From positions 5,890,001 to 5,954,000 of the forward strand of contig NZ_CP032084.1 of assembly GCF_003600685.1 (NCBI RefSeq): a stretch of 64,000 bases of DNA, in the 5' to 3' direction. The translations under genes were made by a program, and so were the position numbers. The notes beneath the pieces were generated by a model that saw only the letters and a list, made by a program, of their open reading frames with translations, was not told where the DNA came from and made no database searches. Positions 1 to 10,966 of the stretch are shown here, piece by piece (position 1 is the stretch's first letter; every line of letters begins with the position of its first letter). This DNA is from Achromobacter sp. B7 (GTDB taxonomy: Bacteria > Pseudomonadota > Gammaproteobacteria > Burkholderiales > Burkholderiaceae_B).

Positions 1-273
1 CTCGATGCGCTGGCGCTGCAAGGCTTCGTTTTCACTGCGGATAAGATTGGCCGCGTTGACCCATTCGTTGACCTGTTGCACCAGGTCACGCGGCGCCATG
101 ACGGCGCGCTGGAAGGGGTAAAGCGCCACGGCGATCGTACGGCGCGCCGGTTCAAGCATGCGCCATTGCGAATCGATGATGATCAGGGCCAACGCCAGGA
201 CGACCAGAACGACCAGCCGCACCTCCGCGGGTGGGCCGCGCCTGAATAAAGGGGGGGTCCCTTGTCGTTGCAT
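1..273 (-). CDS. mreC: Rod shape-determining protein MreC, N-terminal part (runs off the window)
   Basis: The first 91 codons are visible. They encode a short basic cytoplasmic tail, one transmembrane helix at about residues 18-33, and the start of the periplasmic coiled coil from about residue 65 (Gln, Asn and Glu rich). This is the usual start of MreC, the periplasmic scaffold that links MreB to the elongation peptidoglycan synthases. The gene lies 84 bp downstream of mreB on the same strand, the normal mreBCD order. The gap holds a GC-rich stem (316-323 with 336-343), probably an intercistronic hairpin. The start is the ATG at 271-273. Confidence 0.9.
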   Translation of the reverse strand, partial: MQRQGTPPLFRRGPPAEVRLVVLVVLALALIIIDSQWRMLEPARRTIAVALYPFQRAVMAPRDLVQQVNEWVNAANLIRSENEALQRQRIE

Positions 274-357
274 GAATCTCAGCCCGGGCGCCCGCGTCCG
301 AAGCCCCCGCAGCGGCCGGAGCCGAAAAAAAGCGGGGCTCCGGGCTGGCGGGCGGTA

Positions 358-1407
<1,050 letters not shown>

Positions 1408-1510
1408 TCAGCTAAATTCTGGGGGGAATTGGGTTCATGCCATGGGGCGTTTGGCCCGAAAAAGGTCGGGTCCGCCTGTCATCACGGCGATTAAACCGTG
1501 AATCATAACT

Positions 1511-1516
1511 TATAAT
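1511..1516 (+). promoter_or_regulatory. Candidate -10 box for gatCAB
   Basis: A TATAAT hexamer stands 113 bp upstream of the gatC start, in the AT-richest part of the mreB-gatC divergent region. I see no convincing -35 box at 16-18 bp spacing, so this is only a candidate. Confidence 0.35.
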
Positions 1517-1628
1517 TTCACCGGAAATAGCGCATAAATGCAGGCTATTCAAGCTTTGTAACGGGATCGGCGCATACATACTGCCCGGTCCCGCCCTTCG
1601 GCCTTCGCTTATCGATTTTGCAATCCCT

Positions 1629-1937
1629 ATGGCGCTCAATGACACAGATGTGGCCCGCATTGCCCGGCTGGCCAGAATCGAACTGACCCCCGACCAGCGC
1701 ACCCTTGCGCAGGCCGAACTCAACGGCATTCTCCACTTGATCGAACGGCTTCAGTCCGTCGACACCCAAGGCGTCGAACCGCTGGCCCACCCCCTGTCCG
1801 CCCATGAGGACATCGTGCTGCGCCTGCGTGAAGACGCCGTGACCGAGGCCAGCTCGGAAACACGCCGCGAGGCGCTGCTGGCCAACGCCCCCGACGCCCA
1901 GGAAGGCTTGTTCCTGGTCCCCAAAGTCCTCGATTAA
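1629..1937 (+). CDS. gatC: Asp-tRNA(Asn)/Glu-tRNA(Gln) amidotransferase subunit C
   Basis: The 102-residue product is the small GatC subunit, which wraps around GatA and GatB and stabilises the complex that amidates Glu-tRNA(Gln) and Asp-tRNA(Asn). Family hallmarks are the start MALNDTDVARIARLARIEL, the central HPLSAHEDIVLRLREDAV stretch and the C-terminal FLVPKVLD. It is the first gene of gatCAB and ends three bases before gatA, so translation is probably coupled. The genome therefore probably uses the indirect route for Gln-tRNA, Asn-tRNA or both. Confidence 0.96.
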   Translation: MALNDTDVARIARLARIELTPDQRTLAQAELNGILHLIERLQSVDTQGVEPLAHPLSAHEDIVLRLREDAVTEASSETRREALLANAPDAQEGLFLVPKVLD

Positions 1938-1940
1938 GCC

Positions 1941-3467
1941 ATGACAAAACCCGCCTTGCATACCCAATTCGAGGGGATCGCCGCCTTGCGCGCGGCCCTC
2001 GCCCAACGCCAGGTCAGCGCCGTCGAACTGGCGCAAAGCGCCTTGGCGGCCGCCGATGCGGCCAGCGGCCTGAATTGCTTTTTACATATTGACGCTGAAT
2101 TGACGCTGGCCCAGGCGCGCGCCGCCGACGCCGCATTGGCCGCGGGGTCGGCCGGCCCCTTGGCCGGCGTGCCCATCGCCCACAAAGACGCGTTCGTGAC
2201 CCGTGGCTGGCGCACCACCGCCGGCAGCAAGATGCTGGACGGCTACGTCAGCCCGTTTGACGCCACCGTGGTCGAACGCCTGGGTACGGCGGGCGCCGTG
2301 TCCATCGGCAAGCTCAACTGCGACGAATTCGCCATGGGTTCCGGCAACGAGAACTCGGCCTACGGCGTGGTGAAAAACCCCTGGGACCACGCGGCCGTGC
2401 CGGGCGGTTCGTCCGGCGGTTCGGCCGCCGCGGTCGCCGCCCGACTGGTGGCGGCCACCACCGGCACCGACACCGGCGGTTCGGTGCGCCAGCCCGCCGC
2501 GCTGTGCGGCGTCAGCGGCATCAAGCCCACGTATGGCACCGTGTCGCGCTATGGCATGGTGGCGTTCGGCTCCAGCCTGGATCAGGCCGGCCCGCTGGCG
2601 CAAAGCAGCCGCGACCTGCTTGAGCTGCTGGACGTCATCAGCGGCTTCGATCCGCGCGATGCCACCAGCCTTGAAAAATGCGATGGCGCCGTCAACGAAC
2701 CCGGCCGCGTGCGCCGCGACTTCGACGCCGCGCAAGCCACGTTCGACGGCGCCGGCAGCCAGCCCCTGAAGGGCTTGCGCATCGGCGTGCCCGAAGAGTA
2801 TTTCGGCGCGGGCCTCGCGGCCGACGTGGCCGCCGCGGTGGAAGCCGCGCTGGCGCAGTTCGAAGCGCTGGGCGCCGTGCGCGTGCCCGTGTCGCTGCCG
2901 CGCACGGAACTGGCCATCCCCGCCTACTACGTCATCGCCCCGGCGGAAGCGTCCAGCAACCTGGCGCGCTACGACGGCGTGCGTTACGGCCACCGCACCG
3001 AGCAGTACGGCGACCTGAACGAGATGATCAGCCGCTCGCGCGCCGAAGGCTTCGGCGACGAGGTCAAGCGCCGCATCCTGATCGGCACGTACGTGCTGTC
3101 CCACGGTTACTACGACGCCTACTACCTGCAAGCGCAACGCCTGCGCCGCCTGATCGCGCAGGATTTCCAGCGCGCCTACGCCGGCCAGTGCGACGTCATC
3201 ATGGGCCCCGTCACGCCGTCGGTCGCCAAGAACATCGGCGACAACCGCGACGACCCCACCGCCGACTGGCTGGCCGACGTCTACACGCTGGGCGTGAGCC
3301 TGGCAGGCTTGCCCGCCATGTCGATCCCGTGCGGCTTTGGCGGCGACAACGGCAAGCGCCCCGTCGGCTTGCAGATCATCGGCAATTACTTCGACGAAGG
3401 CAGGCTGCTGGCCATCGCCGACCGCTACCAACAAGTGACGGACTGGCACAAGCGGTCCCCGCTGTGA
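1941..3467 (+). CDS. gatA: Asp-tRNA(Asn)/Glu-tRNA(Gln) amidotransferase subunit A (glutaminase)
   Basis: The 508-residue product belongs to the amidase-signature family. It hydrolyses glutamine and supplies ammonia through a tunnel to GatB. The Ser-cisSer-Lys triad is visible: Lys82 ([10 protein letters not shown]), cis-Ser157 in GGSSGGS, and nucleophile Ser181 in [10 protein letters not shown]. These are offset by a constant +3 from the numbering I recall for Staphylococcus aureus GatA. It is the second gene of gatCAB, between gatC and gatB. Confidence 0.97.
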   Translation: MTKPALHTQFEGIAALRAALAQRQVSAVELAQSALAAADAASGLNCFLHIDAELTLAQARAADAALAAGSAGPLAGVPIAHKDAFVTRGWRTTAGSKMLDGYVSPFDATVVERLGTAGAVSIGKLNCDEFAMGSGNENSAYGVVKNPWDHAAVPGGSSGGSAAAVAARLVAATTGTDTGGSVRQPAALCGVSGIKPTYGTVSRYGMVAFGSSLDQAGPLAQSSRDLLELLDVISGFDPRDATSLEKCDGAVNEPGRVRRDFDAAQATFDGAGSQPLKGLRIGVPEEYFGAGLAADVAAAVEAALAQFEALGAVRVPVSLPRTELAIPAYYVIAPAEASSNLARYDGVRYGHRTEQYGDLNEMISRSRAEGFGDEVKRRILIGTYVLSHGYYDAYYLQAQRLRRLIAQDFQRAYAGQCDVIMGPVTPSVAKNIGDNRDDPTADWLADVYTLGVSLAGLPAMSIPCGFGGDNGKRPVGLQIIGNYFDEGRLLAIADRYQQVTDWHKRSPL

Positions 3468-3580
3468 TGATGCCCACACGCCCCCAACGTTCGCGCTCCC
3501 CCCAGGGGACCGCCGGCGTTTCGGGCGGCCCGGCGCCGCTGGCATCGCAGCCGCGGCTCTACTGATTGGAACTACAGATA

Positions 3581-5038
3581 ATGAACTGGGAAATCGTCAT
3601 CGGCCTGGAAACGCACACCCAGCTTTCCACCGACTCCAAGATTTTTTCGGGCAGCAGCACGCAATTCGGCGCGGCGCCCAACACGCATGCCAACGAGGTC
3701 GACCTGGCGTTGCCGGGCAGCCTGCCGGTCATGAACCGGGGCGCGGCTGAACGCGCCATCCGCTTCGGCCTGGCGGTGGGCGCGACCATCGCGCCGCGCT
3801 CGGTCTTTGCGCGCAAGAACTACTTCTACCCCGACTTGCCCAAGGGCTATCAGATCAGCCAGTACGAACTGCCCGTCGTGGTGGGTGGCTCGCTGTCGTT
3901 CTTCGTCGGCGAAGAAGAAAAAACCATCAACCTGACGCGTGCCCACCTGGAAGAAGACGCCGGCAAATCGCTGCACGACGACTTCACGCTGGCCAATGGG
4001 TCGCCCGCCAGCGGCATCGACCTGAACCGTGCCGGCACCCCGCTGCTGGAAATCGTGACCGAGCCCGAAATGCGCTCGGCGGCCGAGGCCGTGGCCTACG
4101 CGCGCGCGCTGCACAGCCTGGTTGTGTGGCTGGGCATTTGCGACGGCAACATGCAGGAAGGCTCGTTCCGCTGCGACGCCAACGTGTCCGTGCGCCCCGT
4201 CGGCCAAAAGGAATTCGGCACCCGCACCGAGATCAAGAACGTCAACTCGTTCCGCTTCCTGGAACGCGCCATCGTCTACGAAGCGCGCCGCCAGATCGAA
4301 CTGATCGAGGACGGTGGCACGGTGGTGCAGGAAACGCGCCTGTACGACGCCGACCGCGACGAAACGCGCAGCATGCGCAGCAAAGAAGACGCGCACGACT
4401 ACCGCTACTTCCCCGACCCCGACCTGCCCACGCTGGTGATCTCCAGCGCCTGGGTCGACGAGGTGCGCGCCGCCATGCCCGAACTGCCGGCAGCCCAGCG
4501 CGCCCGCTTCGAATCGGAATACGGCCTGCCCGCCTACGATGCCGCGCAGCTGACCGTCAGCCGCGATCTGGCCGCCTACTTCCAGGCAGTGGCCAACGCC
4601 CTGCCGGCCGGCCAGGCCAAGCTGGCCGCGAACTGGGTCATGGGCGAGGTGTCCGCCGCCTTGAACAAGGACGAAAAGACCATCGCCGAATCGCCGGTGC
4701 AAGCGCCCGCGCTGGCAGCGTTGATCAGCCGCATCATCGACGGCACGATCTCCAACAAGATCGCCCGCGAAGTATTCGGCGCCATGTGGGCCGGCGAGAA
4801 CGGCGGCGACGCGGATGCCATCATCGACGCGCGCGGCCTGAAGCAGATCAGCGACACGGGCGCCATCGGCGCCATGATCGACGAGGTGCTGGCCGCCAAC
4901 CCGGCCATCGTGGAAGAGTACCGGGCAGGCAAGCAAAAGGCGTTCAACTCGCTGGTGGGCCAGATCATGAAGGCCGCGCGCGGCAAGGCAAACCCGCAAC
5001 AAGTGAACGACCTGCTCAAGGAAAAGCTGGGCGGCTGA
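3581..5038 (+). CDS. gatB: Asp-tRNA(Asn)/Glu-tRNA(Gln) amidotransferase subunit B
   Basis: The 485-residue product is the kinase/transamidase subunit. It phosphorylates the mischarged Glu or Asp on the tRNA and then amidates it. The N-terminal [13 protein letters not shown] and the central [16 protein letters not shown] are strong GatB signatures, and the C-terminal part is the YqeY-like tRNA-binding tail. I chose ATG 3581, which begins with the conserved MNWE. An in-frame TTG at 3566 would add five residues and is less likely. The gene lies 113 bp after gatA and converges on pyrE. Confidence 0.96.
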   Translation: MNWEIVIGLETHTQLSTDSKIFSGSSTQFGAAPNTHANEVDLALPGSLPVMNRGAAERAIRFGLAVGATIAPRSVFARKNYFYPDLPKGYQISQYELPVVVGGSLSFFVGEEEKTINLTRAHLEEDAGKSLHDDFTLANGSPASGIDLNRAGTPLLEIVTEPEMRSAAEAVAYARALHSLVVWLGICDGNMQEGSFRCDANVSVRPVGQKEFGTRTEIKNVNSFRFLERAIVYEARRQIELIEDGGTVVQETRLYDADRDETRSMRSKEDAHDYRYFPDPDLPTLVISSAWVDEVRAAMPELPAAQRARFESEYGLPAYDAAQLTVSRDLAAYFQAVANALPAGQAKLAANWVMGEVSAALNKDEKTIAESPVQAPALAALISRIIDGTISNKIAREVFGAMWAGENGGDADAIIDARGLKQISDTGAIGAMIDEVLAANPAIVEEYRAGKQKAFNSLVGQIMKAARGKANPQQVNDLLKEKLGG

Positions 5039-5072
5039 TCTGATAGCCCATACGGGGATCAGTCCTACCAAA

Positions 5073-5095
5073 GGCCGCGGCGCATTGCCGCGGCC
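5073..5095. terminator. GC hairpin between convergent gatB and pyrE
   Basis: A perfect 9-bp stem (GGCCGCGGC with GCCGCGGCC) and a 5-nt loop lie in the 77-bp gap between the gatB and pyrE stop codons. Neither strand has a long U-run; the minus strand has only TTT after it. It is probably a shared weak or Rho-assisted terminator. Confidence 0.5.
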
Positions 5096-5115
5096 GGCCA
5101 TCCACCCCAGCAGCG

Positions 5116-5814
5116 TTACTTCACCCCGTACTTCGTGCGATACGCCTGCACGGCATCGCGGTTTTCCGCGAAGGCGGCATCGTCTTGCAGCAAGGCCATG
5201 ATGTCCGACAGCGATGCAATCGCCACCACCGGAATGCCGTAGGTCTTGGCCACGTCCTGCACGGCGGAATGCGGGGACAGCGCGTCGTCGGGGCCCGCGC
5301 GTTCCATGCGGTCCATGGCAATCAGCACGGCGGCCGGCTCGGCGCCCGCGTTGCGGATGATCTCCACCGATTCCCGCACCGAAGTGCCGGCCGTGATCAC
5401 ATCGTCAATGATGACGACCTTGCCCTGAAGCGGCGCGCCAACCAGCGTGCCGCCTTCGCCGTGGTCCTTGGCTTCCTTGCGGTTGTAGGCGAACGGTACG
5501 TCGTTACGCCCGTCCATCGCCGGGTGGCCCGCCAGCGCCACCGCCGTTGCGGTGGCCAACGGAATGCCCTTGTACGCGGGGCCGAACAGCATGTCGAACT
5601 GCACGCCGGAATCCAGCAGCGCCTGCGCATAGAACTGCGCCAGCTTGCCCACCGCGCGGCCACTGTTGAACAGGCCCGCATTGAAGAAATAGGGGCTGAT
5701 CCGGCCCGACTTGACCTTGAAGCTGCCAAAGCGCAGCACGCCTTCGTCGAGCGCGAAGCGAACAAATTCCAGGGAAGTGGGGCGAGACGGGGAGGAAGAA
5801 GCGGCGGCGGGCAT
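5116..5814 (-). CDS. pyrE: Orotate phosphoribosyltransferase
   Basis: The 232-residue product joins orotate to PRPP to make orotidine 5'-phosphate in pyrimidine synthesis. The PRPP-binding loop [13 protein letters not shown] is present, as are the substrate-binding FNAGLF and AYKGIPLAT motifs of PyrE. I chose the ATG at 5812-5814 (MPAAASS...). A TTG at 5838 would add eight residues without a better ribosome site. It converges on gatB and is divergent from xth. Confidence 0.94.
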   Translation of the reverse strand: MPAAASSSPSRPTSLEFVRFALDEGVLRFGSFKVKSGRISPYFFNAGLFNSGRAVGKLAQFYAQALLDSGVQFDMLFGPAYKGIPLATATAVALAGHPAMDGRNDVPFAYNRKEAKDHGEGGTLVGAPLQGKVVIIDDVITAGTSVRESVEIIRNAGAEPAAVLIAMDRMERAGPDDALSPHSAVQDVAKTYGIPVVAIASLSDIMALLQDDAAFAENRDAVQAYRTKYGVK

Positions 5815-5947
5815 GCGAGTGAGTCCGGTGGATGGCAAACCCCGGCATTTTATCCGTTGTCGGGGCTATTCCCTGCCCCTGCCGCCCAGTCGGTTAAATT
5901 CCTGGCATTGTTCCGGCCCCTGGCGGCCGCTCTACAGGAGTTTCGCT

Positions 5948-6736
5948 TTGCTTCGCATCACGTCGATCAATCTCAACGGCATCCGGTCCGCCTTTCGCAA
6001 GGGCCTGCAACCGTGGATGGAAAAGCACGCCGCTGACGTGCTTTGCCTTCAGGAAATCAAGATCGCCGACGCGGACCTGACCGATGATCTGCGTCACCCG
6101 CCCGGCTACACCGGCCACTTCCACCATGCCGTCAAGAAAGGCTACAGCGGCGTGGGCATCTACCTGCGCGATGCCGCCGAACGCGTGAACATCGGCCTGG
6201 GCTGCGAAGAATTCGACCCCGAAGGCCGCATCATCCGCGCCGACTGGAAGAACCTGTCCGTCATCAGCGCCTACCTGCCCTCGGGCTCCAGCGGCGACGA
6301 ACGCCAGCAGGCCAAATACCGGTTCCTGGATCGCTTCGGCCCCTGGATCGATGCCCTGATGCACGAACACAAGACCACGGGCCGCGAGTTCGTCATCTGT
6401 GGCGACTGGAACATCGCGCACAAGGAAATCGACCTGAAGAACTGGAAGGGCAATATGAAGAACTCGGGCTTCCTGCCCGAAGAGCGCGCCTGGCTGACCG
6501 ACGTGTTCGACAAGCGCGGTTTCGTGGACGTGTTCCGCACCATCGATGACCGGCCCGACCAGTACACCTGGTGGAGCAACCGCGGCCAGGCCTGGGCCAA
6601 GAACGTCGGGTGGCGCATCGACTATCAGATCGCCACCCCGGGCATTGCCGCCCGCGCGCGCAACGTTGCGATCTACAAGGACGAGCGTTTCTCGGACCAT
6701 GCACCGCTGACGATCGATTACGACGCCACGCTGTAA
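5948..6736 (+). CDS. xth: Exodeoxyribonuclease III family AP endonuclease
   Basis: The 262-residue product is an Mg-dependent AP endonuclease/3'-exonuclease of base-excision repair. The motifs appear in family order: SINLNGIRSA (metal/active-site Asn), CLQEIK (metal Glu), GDWN, YTWWS, GWRIDYQ and SDHAPL (catalytic Asp-His). The start is a TTG at 5948, supported by AGGAG at 5936-5940 with 7-nt spacing and by the family's start just before the first strand (here LLRITSIN). Upstream in-frame ATGs lie inside or beyond pyrE and are not credible. Confidence 0.93.
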   Translation: MLRITSINLNGIRSAFRKGLQPWMEKHAADVLCLQEIKIADADLTDDLRHPPGYTGHFHHAVKKGYSGVGIYLRDAAERVNIGLGCEEFDPEGRIIRADWKNLSVISAYLPSGSSGDERQQAKYRFLDRFGPWIDALMHEHKTTGREFVICGDWNIAHKEIDLKNWKGNMKNSGFLPEERAWLTDVFDKRGFVDVFRTIDDRPDQYTWWSNRGQAWAKNVGWRIDYQIATPGIAARARNVAIYKDERFSDHAPLTIDYDATL

Positions 6737-7219
6737 TACGTTGGGGCGGGCCGCGCCAAGCGTGCCCGCCCTGCCGGCTTGACCCTACCCGCGGTCTTTT
6801 GGCGTCCCTTACGAAAAAATTAATTAGGGACGCATAGCCCCACCGGACGGCGGTCGGTATCCCACCGCCGCGCCCCAAACCCCTTTGTTTGCAGGGCTTG
6901 GCGATGTTTCTGCCCAAGCCAACACCACGATATAAAATGGGGACATATACAAATCCCCTACGAAATCAACACTTGGGCGATCCTTAACGCGTATTCCGCC
7001 GCGAAAACGCGATATCGCCCGGTTATCCGTCCCTGTTTATACACAGAAAAAAGCGCTTTCTTTTCAACGCTCTACCGCAGCACCGGCCCTTTGCGCAGGG
7101 CAACAAATTTCCCATACACTTGCGCACCATGACGGTGCAGTCGATGCACCAGAACAAGCAAACCGCGCCCCACAATGGCGCAAGACGCACCCATTCGTAG
7201 CACCCCCGAGGAGATCAAG
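6737..7219. other. 483-bp intergenic region between xth and gdhA
   Basis: No convincing gene is seen. Just after xth there is an 8-bp stem (GGGCGGGC 6744-6751 with GCCCGCCC 6764-6771) without a U-run, a probable end-of-transcript hairpin. At 6931-6936 a TATAAA lies in the most AT-rich stretch and could be the gdhA -10 box. The final 130 bp would be a long gdhA leader. An in-frame ATG for gdhA exists at 7175 but has no ribosome site. Confidence 0.6.
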
Positions 7220-8563
7220 TTGAAAGTGCAGAGTCTGGACGACTTCCTGCGTGGCGTCGCCGCGCGCGACCCGCAGCAGCCCGAGTTCATGCAAGCCGTC
7301 CAAGAGGTGATGCTGAGCCTGTGGCCTTTCATCGAAAAGCACCCTCACTACGCCGAGCACGCCCTGCTTGAGCGCCTGGTCGAGCCGGAACGCGTGATCC
7401 AGTTCCGCGTGTGCTGGACCGATGACCGTGGCCAGGCCCAGGTCAACCGCGCTTTCCGCATCCAGCACAGCTCGGCCATCGGCCCCTTCAAAGGCGGCAT
7501 GCGCTTTCACCCGTCGGTGAACCTGTCCATCCTGAAGTTCCTGGCGTTTGAGCAAACGCTGAAGAATTCGCTGACCACGCTGCCCATGGGCGGCGGCAAG
7601 GGCGGCTCGGACTTCGACCCCAAGGGCAAGTCCGACGCCGAAGTCATGCGCTTCTGCCAGGCGCTGATGATCGAGCTGTATCGCCACTTGGGCCCGGACA
7701 CCGACGTGCCGGCCGGCGATATCGGCGTGGGCGCTCGCGAAGTCGGCTTCATGGCCGGCATGATGAAAAAGCTGTCGAACTCGACCGCCAGCGTCTTCAC
7801 CGGTAAGGGCCTGACCTTTGGCGGCAGCCTGATCCGCCCGGAAGCCACCGGCTACGGCACCGTGTACTTCGCCGAGGAAATGCTCAAGCGCGTGGGCAAG
7901 TCGTTCGACGGCCTGCGCGTGTCGGTCTCGGGCTCGGGCAACGTGGCGCAATACGCCATCGAAAAAGCCATGTCGCTGGGCGCCAAGGTCGTGACCGTGT
8001 CGGATTCGAACGGCACCGTGGTCGATGACGCCGGTTTCACGCACGAAAAGCTGGTCGCGCTGATGCACATCAAGAACGACCTGCGCGGCCGCCTGGACAC
8101 CTATGCCCAGCAATTCGGGCTGAAATACGAAGCCGGCAAGCGACCGTGGCACGTCCCCGTCGACGTGGCGCTGCCCTGCGCCACCCAGAACGAGCTGGAA
8201 CTGGCCGATGCGCAAACGCTGATCAAGAATGGCGTGCTGTGCGTGGCGGAAGGCGCCAACATGCCGGCCACGCTGGATGCCGCCAAGGCCTTCATCGCCG
8301 CGCGCGTGCTGTACGCGCCGGGCAAGGCCACCAATGCGGGCGGCGTCGCGGTGTCGGGCCTGGAAATGGCGCAGAACTCCGCGCGCCTGGCATGGACGCG
8401 CGAAGAAGTGGATGCGCGCTTGCACGCCATCATGCGCGACATCCACGAGAACTGCGTGCGCCACGGCCATAGCGAACGCGAATACGTCAACTACCTGGAC
8501 GGCGCCAACATCGCCGGCTTCGTCAAGGTTGCCGACGCCATGCGCCAGCAAGGCCTGTACTGA
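7220..8563 (+). CDS. gdhA: NADP-type glutamate dehydrogenase
   Basis: The 447-residue product has exactly the length I recall for Escherichia coli GdhA. It makes glutamate from 2-oxoglutarate and ammonia. The catalytic lysine stretch PMGGGKGGSDFDPKGK, the substrate segment SSAIGPFKGGMRFHPS and the dinucleotide fold SVSGSGNVAQYA are all present. I chose TTG 7220 because GAGGAG (7208-7213) sits 6 nt upstream and the product aligns end to end with the family. ATG 7175 would add 15 unrelated residues and lacks a ribosome site. The gene stands alone with a long leader. Confidence 0.95.
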   Translation: MKVQSLDDFLRGVAARDPQQPEFMQAVQEVMLSLWPFIEKHPHYAEHALLERLVEPERVIQFRVCWTDDRGQAQVNRAFRIQHSSAIGPFKGGMRFHPSVNLSILKFLAFEQTLKNSLTTLPMGGGKGGSDFDPKGKSDAEVMRFCQALMIELYRHLGPDTDVPAGDIGVGAREVGFMAGMMKKLSNSTASVFTGKGLTFGGSLIRPEATGYGTVYFAEEMLKRVGKSFDGLRVSVSGSGNVAQYAIEKAMSLGAKVVTVSDSNGTVVDDAGFTHEKLVALMHIKNDLRGRLDTYAQQFGLKYEAGKRPWHVPVDVALPCATQNELELADAQTLIKNGVLCVAEGANMPATLDAAKAFIAARVLYAPGKATNAGGVAVSGLEMAQNSARLAWTREEVDARLHAIMRDIHENCVRHGHSEREYVNYLDGANIAGFVKVADAMRQQGLY

Positions 8564-8588
8564 CCTGGACGCGGGCCCGGCGTCGTGC

Positions 8589-9080
8589 TTAGTGCTTCAT
8601 CGCACCGTGATCGTGGCTCATGCCGGGGTTATGCGACGCCGGCTTGACCTTGAATTGCACGGCGACTTCCCCGGCCTTTTCAAACTTCAGCGTGGCGGGC
8701 ACGGTGGCGCCGTCCTTGAAGGGCGCGCGCAGCTTGATGAACATGACGTGATAACCGCCCGGGCTGAGTTTGACCTCGGTATCGGCGGGCAGCGCGATAC
8801 CGCCTTCCACCTGACGCATCTTCGACACGCCGTTCTCGGTCTGCACGGTATGCAGCTCGACCCGTTCGGCGGCGTCGGACGTCACCGACAGCAGGCGGTC
8901 CTCGGACTTGGCATCGTTGTCGATGTCCATGTAGCCCGCCCCATTCGACTGGCCCGGCGCCGAGGCGCGCACCCAAAGGTCGTCGACCTCGATCTGGCCA
9001 ACCTTGTAGTCCTTGGCCCACGCCGAGCCGGCCGTGCACAGGCCAATGGCGGCAATGAGTGCGAACTTGCGGATGTTCAT
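8589..9080 (-). CDS. Periplasmic copper chaperone PCu(A)C
   Basis: The 163-residue product begins with a signal peptide (residues 1-22, cleavage near AWA-KDY). The copper ligands read His77-x10-Met88-x22-His111-x-Met113, the PCu(A)C motif, followed by a His/Met-rich tail (residues 151-163). Family members deliver Cu(I) to the CuA site of cytochrome oxidase with Sco proteins, but no sco gene is visible here. The start has an excellent AGGAGG 8 nt upstream. It lies 20 bp after the argP-like gene on the same strand and converges on gdhA. Confidence 0.9.
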   Translation of the reverse strand: MNIRKFALIAAIGLCTAGSAWAKDYKVGQIEVDDLWVRASAPGQSNGAGYMDIDNDAKSEDRLLSVTSDAAERVELHTVQTENGVSKMRQVEGGIALPADTEVKLSPGGYHVMFIKLRAPFKDGATVPATLKFEKAGEVAVQFKVKPASHNPGMSHDHGAMKH

Positions 9081-9100
9081 AGGGGTGTCCTCCTGGTGGG

Positions 9101-10000
9101 TTAACGCCGCCGGACCAAGCTGCGGGCGGCTGACAGAACCGAATCGGTCAAGGCTTGCATCGCCTCGGAGTTTACCCGCCAATGTTGCCAATACAGCGGC
9201 ACATCCTCCCAGGCGCGGCTGCGAAGCATCATCAGATGACCGGCATCAAGGTGTTCTTGGACAAGCGGCAGTGGATTCATCGTCCAACCCAGTCCGCCCA
9301 GCGTGGCCTGCACGAACGCACGGGTGGACGGCACCCACCACACCGGCGGCTGCCACGGCGCCGGGTCCGATATCTTGTGCGCAAAGCGCGCCTGCAACGC
9401 ATCCTTGCGGTTAAAGACCAGCACCGGCGCCTGCGCCAGCGTCTGCGCGTTGACGCCCTGGGCGAAATAGCGCTTGTGGAAGTCCGGCGTGCAGGTCGCC
9501 ACATACCGCATGCTGCCCAGCGAATGGATGCGGCAACCTTGCACGGGATCGGCCAGCGTCGTCACGGCGCCCAGCACCGAACCGTTGCGCAATAACGCGG
9601 CAGTGTGGTCCTGGTCTTCAGACAGCATGTCCAGCGTGGCCCGCGTGCGCTGCGAGAACTGCAAGGCAGCGTCGACAAACCAGGTTTCCAGGCTGTCGTG
9701 GTTGACGGCGATGGGGATGCTGGCGTGCGGCACGTCGTCGTCCGACACGCCCAGCCGGTTCAGCGCATCGTGTTCCAGCAGCGCCGTCTGCTCGGCCAGT
9801 TGCACCAGCACCTGGCCGTCGGCGGTAGCGGCGGCCGGCACGGTGCGCTGGACCAGCAGGCGGCCCATGCGGTCCTCCAGTGCCTTGATGCGCTGCGAGA
9901 CTGCCGACGGCGTCACGCTAAGCGACAGCGCGGCCCGCTCAAAACTGCCTTCGCGCACCACCGCGGCCAGCGCCCGCAGGTTGCCATGGTCGATTTTCAT
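9101..10000 (-). CDS. argP: LysR-family regulator, ArgP/LysG type
   Basis: The 299-residue product has an N-terminal winged HTH (MKIDHGNLRALAAVVREGSF, then the recognition helix around TPSAVSQRIKALE) and a LysR effector domain. The N-terminus strongly resembles ArgP (IciA)/LysG, which sense lysine or arginine and activate the exporter gene. It is divergent from a LysE/ArgO-type exporter across 162 bp, the classical lysG-lysE arrangement, so it most likely controls that exporter. Confidence 0.9.
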   Translation of the reverse strand: MKIDHGNLRALAAVVREGSFERAALSLSVTPSAVSQRIKALEDRMGRLLVQRTVPAAATADGQVLVQLAEQTALLEHDALNRLGVSDDDVPHASIPIAVNHDSLETWFVDAALQFSQRTRATLDMLSEDQDHTAALLRNGSVLGAVTTLADPVQGCRIHSLGSMRYVATCTPDFHKRYFAQGVNAQTLAQAPVLVFNRKDALQARFAHKISDPAPWQPPVWWVPSTRAFVQATLGGLGWTMNPLPLVQEHLDAGHLMMLRSRAWEDVPLYWQHWRVNSEAMQALTDSVLSAARSLVRRR

Positions 10001-10002
10001 GG

Positions 10003-10038
10003 ATTAGCTATCCTTAATTCAGTAAAGGAAAATTAGCT
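10003..10038. promoter_or_regulatory. Candidate LysR-type operator between argP and the lysE-like gene
   Basis: A direct repeat ATTAGCT (10003-10009 and 10032-10038) flanks an inverted repeat TCCTT (10011-10015)/AAGGA (10025-10029) in an AT-rich stretch just upstream of the argP start. The position suits autoregulation of argP and activation of the divergent exporter. No binding data; inferred from position. Confidence 0.45.
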
Positions 10039-10162
10039 GTATTTCATCGGCGTGACAAGGGAAAATACGTGATTGTCAAACTGCGCAATGCGTTCGGCAT
10101 TCTTCAGTTAGCACCCTTAATAAAGCGCCGCCACAGGCGTAGCAGTCACAGGTATTCGCATC

Positions 10163-10795
10163 ATGTTCGCCACGTTGTCATCCCCCCTCTTTCTTACTGC
10201 CTGGGCCAGCGGAACGGCCACCGGGCTGGGTCTGTTCGCCGTTGTGGGCGCGCAAAGCGCGTTCATCCTGCGACAGGGGTTGATGCGCGCGCACCTGTTC
10301 AGCGTGGTCGCCATTTGCGCGTTGATCGACGCGGTGTTCATCTTTGCCAGCGTCTCGGGCCTGCAAGCGCTGACCGCCTGGTTCCCCTGGTTGACCACCG
10401 CCGTGCTCTGGTTCGGGGTGGCCTTCCTGTCTTGGTACGCGGTGCAGTCCGCACGCCGCGCATGGACCGCCACAGGTGGCCTTGCCGCCGCGCGCGACGT
10501 GGTGCCGTCGCGCCGCGCCGCGATGCAGGGCGCGCTGGGGTTTTCGCTGTTGAACCCGCATTTCTGGCTGGACATGGTGGTGGTGGGTTCGCTGGCGCAT
10601 GGCTTTGACGACGCGCGCATGGCGTTCGCGGCGGGCGCCTTCACGGCCAGCCTGCTGTGGCTGGCCGTGCTGGGCATCGGCTCGCGCGTGTTCGCGCGCT
10701 TCTTCGCCAACGCATCGGCCTGGCGTGTGCTGGATGGCGTCATCGCCGTGGTCATGGCGGGTCTGGCGGCAAGCCTGGCGATCAAGGGCATCTGA
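10163..10795 (+). CDS. LysE/ArgO family basic amino-acid exporter
   Basis: The 210-residue product has six hydrophobic segments and begins GLGLFAVVGAQSAFILRQGL, the conserved start of LysE/ArgO. The LNPHFWLDMVVV segment matches the conserved fourth-helix region. The family exports lysine and/or arginine, driven by the membrane potential. It is divergent from the argP-type regulator, which supports a basic amino acid as substrate. Which of arginine and lysine is exported cannot be told from the sequence. Confidence 0.9.
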   Translation: MFATLSSPLFLTAWASGTATGLGLFAVVGAQSAFILRQGLMRAHLFSVVAICALIDAVFIFASVSGLQALTAWFPWLTTAVLWFGVAFLSWYAVQSARRAWTATGGLAAARDVVPSRRAAMQGALGFSLLNPHFWLDMVVVGSLAHGFDDARMAFAAGAFTASLLWLAVLGIGSRVFARFFANASAWRVLDGVIAVVMAGLAASLAIKGI

Positions 10796-10812
10796 ACGGA
10801 GCGGGGTCGCGA

Positions 10813-10911
10813 AGGCGACGACTCCGCTTCGCTTCAGGGACCGCGACCACGCATCACTCCAGGCGCGGCCACCGCGCTTCACGTCAAGGGCGACGACCGC
10901 GCTTCACTTTT
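10813..10911. repeat. Degenerate ~25-bp tandem repeat, about four units
   Basis: Four related units begin at about 10813, 10836, 10861 and 10887. Each starts AGG(G/C) and contains CGACNNCGC(T/A)TCAC-like cores; ACCGCGCTTCAC occurs exactly in the last two. They fill the gap between the lysE-like stop (10795) and the next LysR gene. A TATAAT (10911-10916) follows at once and may be the -10 box of that LysR gene. Confidence 0.5.
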
Positions 10912-10966
10912 ATAATGCGCCGTTGCCACTCTTTCGTCGGGCGCACGGCCGGCCCGCCAGACGATC